DNA of 64,000 nt. It comes from Pseudomonadota bacterium (lineage in GTDB: Bacteria; Pseudomonadota; Gammaproteobacteria; Steroidobacterales; Woeseiaceae). The stretch lies in the NCBI GenBank assembly GCA_022572185.1, contig JACZWL010000008.1, forward strand, positions 1 to 64,000, given 5' to 3'. A model generated the notes under the pieces. It was not told the origin of the DNA and did not search any database. It saw only the letters and a program-made list of their open reading frames with translations. Below are positions 62,552 to 64,000 of the stretch, one piece after another. The translations under genes were made by a program, and so were the position numbers. Each line of letters starts with the position of its first letter. Within the stretch, counting starts at the first letter, position 1.

Positions 62552-63472
62552 GTGAATAACGAGGGCAGGCAACTGAACATCAGCATTGTACAAACTGTCG
62601 CCGATTGGCGAGATTATTACGAACTGACGAAACCGCGCGTCGTAATGCTGATCGTATTTACGGCCGTTGTCGGCATGTTTCTGGCCGTACCGGACTGGCC
62701 GGGGGTCAACGCTTTGCTCTTCGGTACGGTTGGCATCGGTATGGCCGCATCTTCGGCTGCGGTAGTCAATCATGTGCTGGATGCCCGGATCGATGCTCAA
62801 ATGTCCAGAACGGAAGCGCGGCCTTTGCCACAGGGCAGACTGTCGGAATTCCAGGCTCTCACATTTGCTACAGCTCTGTGTGTGATCTCAATGTTGATGC
62901 TGTGGTTTCTGGTTAACCCGCTCACCGCAGTTTTGACGTTCGCGTCTCTGATTGGCTATGCCATTATCTATACCGTTTATCTGAAGCGTGCGACACCGCA
63001 AAACATCGTTGTCGGCGGCGCCGCTGGCGCCGCACCACCGGTTCTCGGCTGGACGGCAGTGACCGGCGCAATTCACGGCGATGCTTTGCTGTTATTCCTT
63101 ATTATCTTTGTTTGGACGCCACCTCACTTCTGGGCACTCGCAATCGCCAAAAAAGACGAATACGCCAAAGTCGGCATTCCAATGCTGCCGGTAACACATG
63201 GTAACGATCTTACACGCCTGTTCATTTTGCTTTACACAATCCTGCTCGTATTCATCACTGTTTTACCGTACTCGTCAGGCATGAGCGGATTGATTTATCT
63301 TGTTACTGCCATCACGCTCAGCGTAACGTTCGTGTCTTATGCCGTCCGCCTCAGGAAAGACACCGGTATCGAGCTGCCGATGCGGGTTTTCCGTTACTCG
63401 ATTGATTACCTGATGATTCTTTTCGCAGCACTCCTCATCGATCACTATTTTATGATTCGCGTCGATTTCTGA
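62552..63472 (+). CDS. cyoE: Protohaem IX farnesyltransferase
   Basis: 306 residues from a GTG. WRDYYELTKPRVVMLIVFTA, then NHVLDARIDAQMSRTEARPLP, the first Asp-rich (farnesyl-PP) motif, and LTRLFILLYTILLVFITV. About nine helices. Makes haem O for terminal oxidases; an oxidase itself is not in the window. 114 nt after bioC. A CAGGATGTTGAAAAA repeat follows its stop codon directly. Confidence 0.95.
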   Translation: MNNEGRQLNISIVQTVADWRDYYELTKPRVVMLIVFTAVVGMFLAVPDWPGVNALLFGTVGIGMAASSAAVVNHVLDARIDAQMSRTEARPLPQGRLSEFQALTFATALCVISMLMLWFLVNPLTAVLTFASLIGYAIIYTVYLKRATPQNIVVGGAAGAAPPVLGWTAVTGAIHGDALLLFLIIFVWTPPHFWALAIAKKDEYAKVGIPMLPVTHGNDLTRLFILLYTILLVFITVLPYSSGMSGLIYLVTAITLSVTFVSYAVRLRKDTGIELPMRVFRYSIDYLMILFAALLIDHYFMIRVDF

Positions 63473-63498
63473 CAGGATGTTGAAAAACTCTGTTTTTC
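63472..63498. terminator. Hairpin after cyoE, CAGGATGTTGAAAAA repeat
   Basis: Perfect stem GAAAAAC-TCT-GTTTTTC (63482-63498). CAGGATGTTGAAAAA starts at 63473, immediately after the TGA stop. The same bases, on the other strand, form the end of the third hairpin at 25751-25785. Could be a weak terminator. Confidence 0.6.
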
Positions 63499-63610
63499 GG
63501 CGGCCTGCTGGCGCAATTAATCTATCCGCTCGACCAGGTCTCATAATCGCTACGTTGTTCTTGTGAAATAGCAAACGGCTTATACACTCGGGCCTTGCCC
63601 GAGTGAGCCC

Positions 63611-64000
63611 ATGGATATTTCTGACCATAATCGTAATGCAATCTTCGAGCGTCTTCTGCGGCCGTATCTCGAGCGCCTGTACCGGCTCGCCTACCGTTTA
63701 ACGGGCAGCAAGGCGGAGGCCGAAGACCTTTTTCAGGACGTGCTGGTGAAGCTTTTCGGCAAGCTCGAGGACCTCGCAGCAATCGAAGAACCCGGCTCAT
63801 GGACAAGCCGCGTCATGTTCCACCATTTCATCGATAACCGGCGGCGCTTTGCCCGCCAGCGGCTCCTCAGCGTTGACGAAAGTCAGCTGCCGCAGAAGAG
63901 CATTGAGTCCCTGCCTGGCGTGGACGATCCGGAGCAGGATGCAGAGCGTCTGGATGACATAATCCGGCTTGGCAAAGCACTTGCCGAACTCAGTGACGAC
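63611..64000 (+). CDS. ECF sigma factor, N-terminal part (runs off the window)
   Basis: 130 codons are visible from the ATG at 63611 (GAGTGAG upstream); the 3' end is beyond the right edge. Region 2 reads LLRPYLERLYRLAYRLTGSK followed by AEAEDLFQDVLVKLFGKL and WTSRVMFHHFIDNRRRF. Region 4 begins at the very end (LGKALAELSDD). It is not closely related to the first sigma in the window. Any anti-sigma gene would lie outside. Confidence 0.88.
   Translation, partial: MDISDHNRNAIFERLLRPYLERLYRLAYRLTGSKAEAEDLFQDVLVKLFGKLEDLAAIEEPGSWTSRVMFHHFIDNRRRFARQRLLSVDESQLPQKSIESLPGVDDPEQDAERLDDIIRLGKALAELSDD

Overview
This 64-kb window looks like chromosomal DNA of a moderately GC-rich gammaproteobacterium. 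The evidence is gene content and order: pilMNOPQ-aroK-aroB with mrcA divergent, gmk-rpoZ-spoT-ridA-recG, rph-rdgB-hemW, ybbP-ybbA divergent from tesA, and an E. coli-like fadD. I saw no rRNA, tRNA, CRISPR array, prophage or plasmid module. The genus is not determinable; a free-living respiring bacterium with type IV pili is a fair inference.

Layout. 0-2 kb: an ECF sigma / membrane anti-sigma / secreted DUF4097 protein cassette, cut by the left edge. 2.4-4.5 kb: a PAS-GGDEF-EAL protein. 4.9-12.3 kb: an MshA-like pilin gene, then a complete trp operon read leftwards (trpL-E-G-D-C-F-B-A), with a Trp-rich leader peptide and attenuator. 12.4-22 kb: an SLC13/RCK transporter, a degenerate ribonucleotide-reductase-like protein, yajQ, ppc, a YcgN-type protein, a 2-hydroxyacid dehydrogenase, a REP-associated transposase (RAYT) and a Nudix hydrolase. 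22-29 kb: the YbbA/YbbP ABC system, tesA, fadD, a cupin. 28-38 kb, leftwards: pilM-N-O-P-Q-aroK-aroB-dgt-pyrF-hemE. 39-50 kb: mrcA, an unknown gene, gltA, rpmE, hemW, rdgB, rph, a PP2C phosphatase, yicC, gmk, rpoZ. 50-64 kb: spoT, ridA, recG, ubiA, an APC permease, sigma-54-type pilA, an AGCS symporter, an E2-like acyltransferase, comF, bioC, cyoE and a second ECF sigma factor cut by the right edge.

The genes are mostly housekeeping: tryptophan and chorismate-branch synthesis (aroK, aroB, trp), anaplerosis and the TCA cycle (ppc, gltA), haem and quinone synthesis (hemE, hemW, cyoE, ubiA), stringent response and nucleotide pool quality (spoT, gmk, rdgB, dgt, Nudix), and type IV pilus assembly (pilMNOPQ, pilA).

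The unusual layer is between the genes. Several families of dispersed palindromes occupy the gaps, often touching a stop codon: a GGGGACAGACCC family flanking the RAYT gene; a 230-bp hairpin-rich element in two copies; a CTAGTGGTCCAACAA repeat whose TAG is the stop codon of trpF and ubiA (a related palindrome does the same at rpmE); a GCCCGTCAGG family; and a 287-bp inverted-repeat element upstream of mrcA. There is also an 80-bp tandem array between rpoZ and spoT, and a pair of perfect inverted DnaA boxes beside an AT-rich stretch upstream of rpmE.
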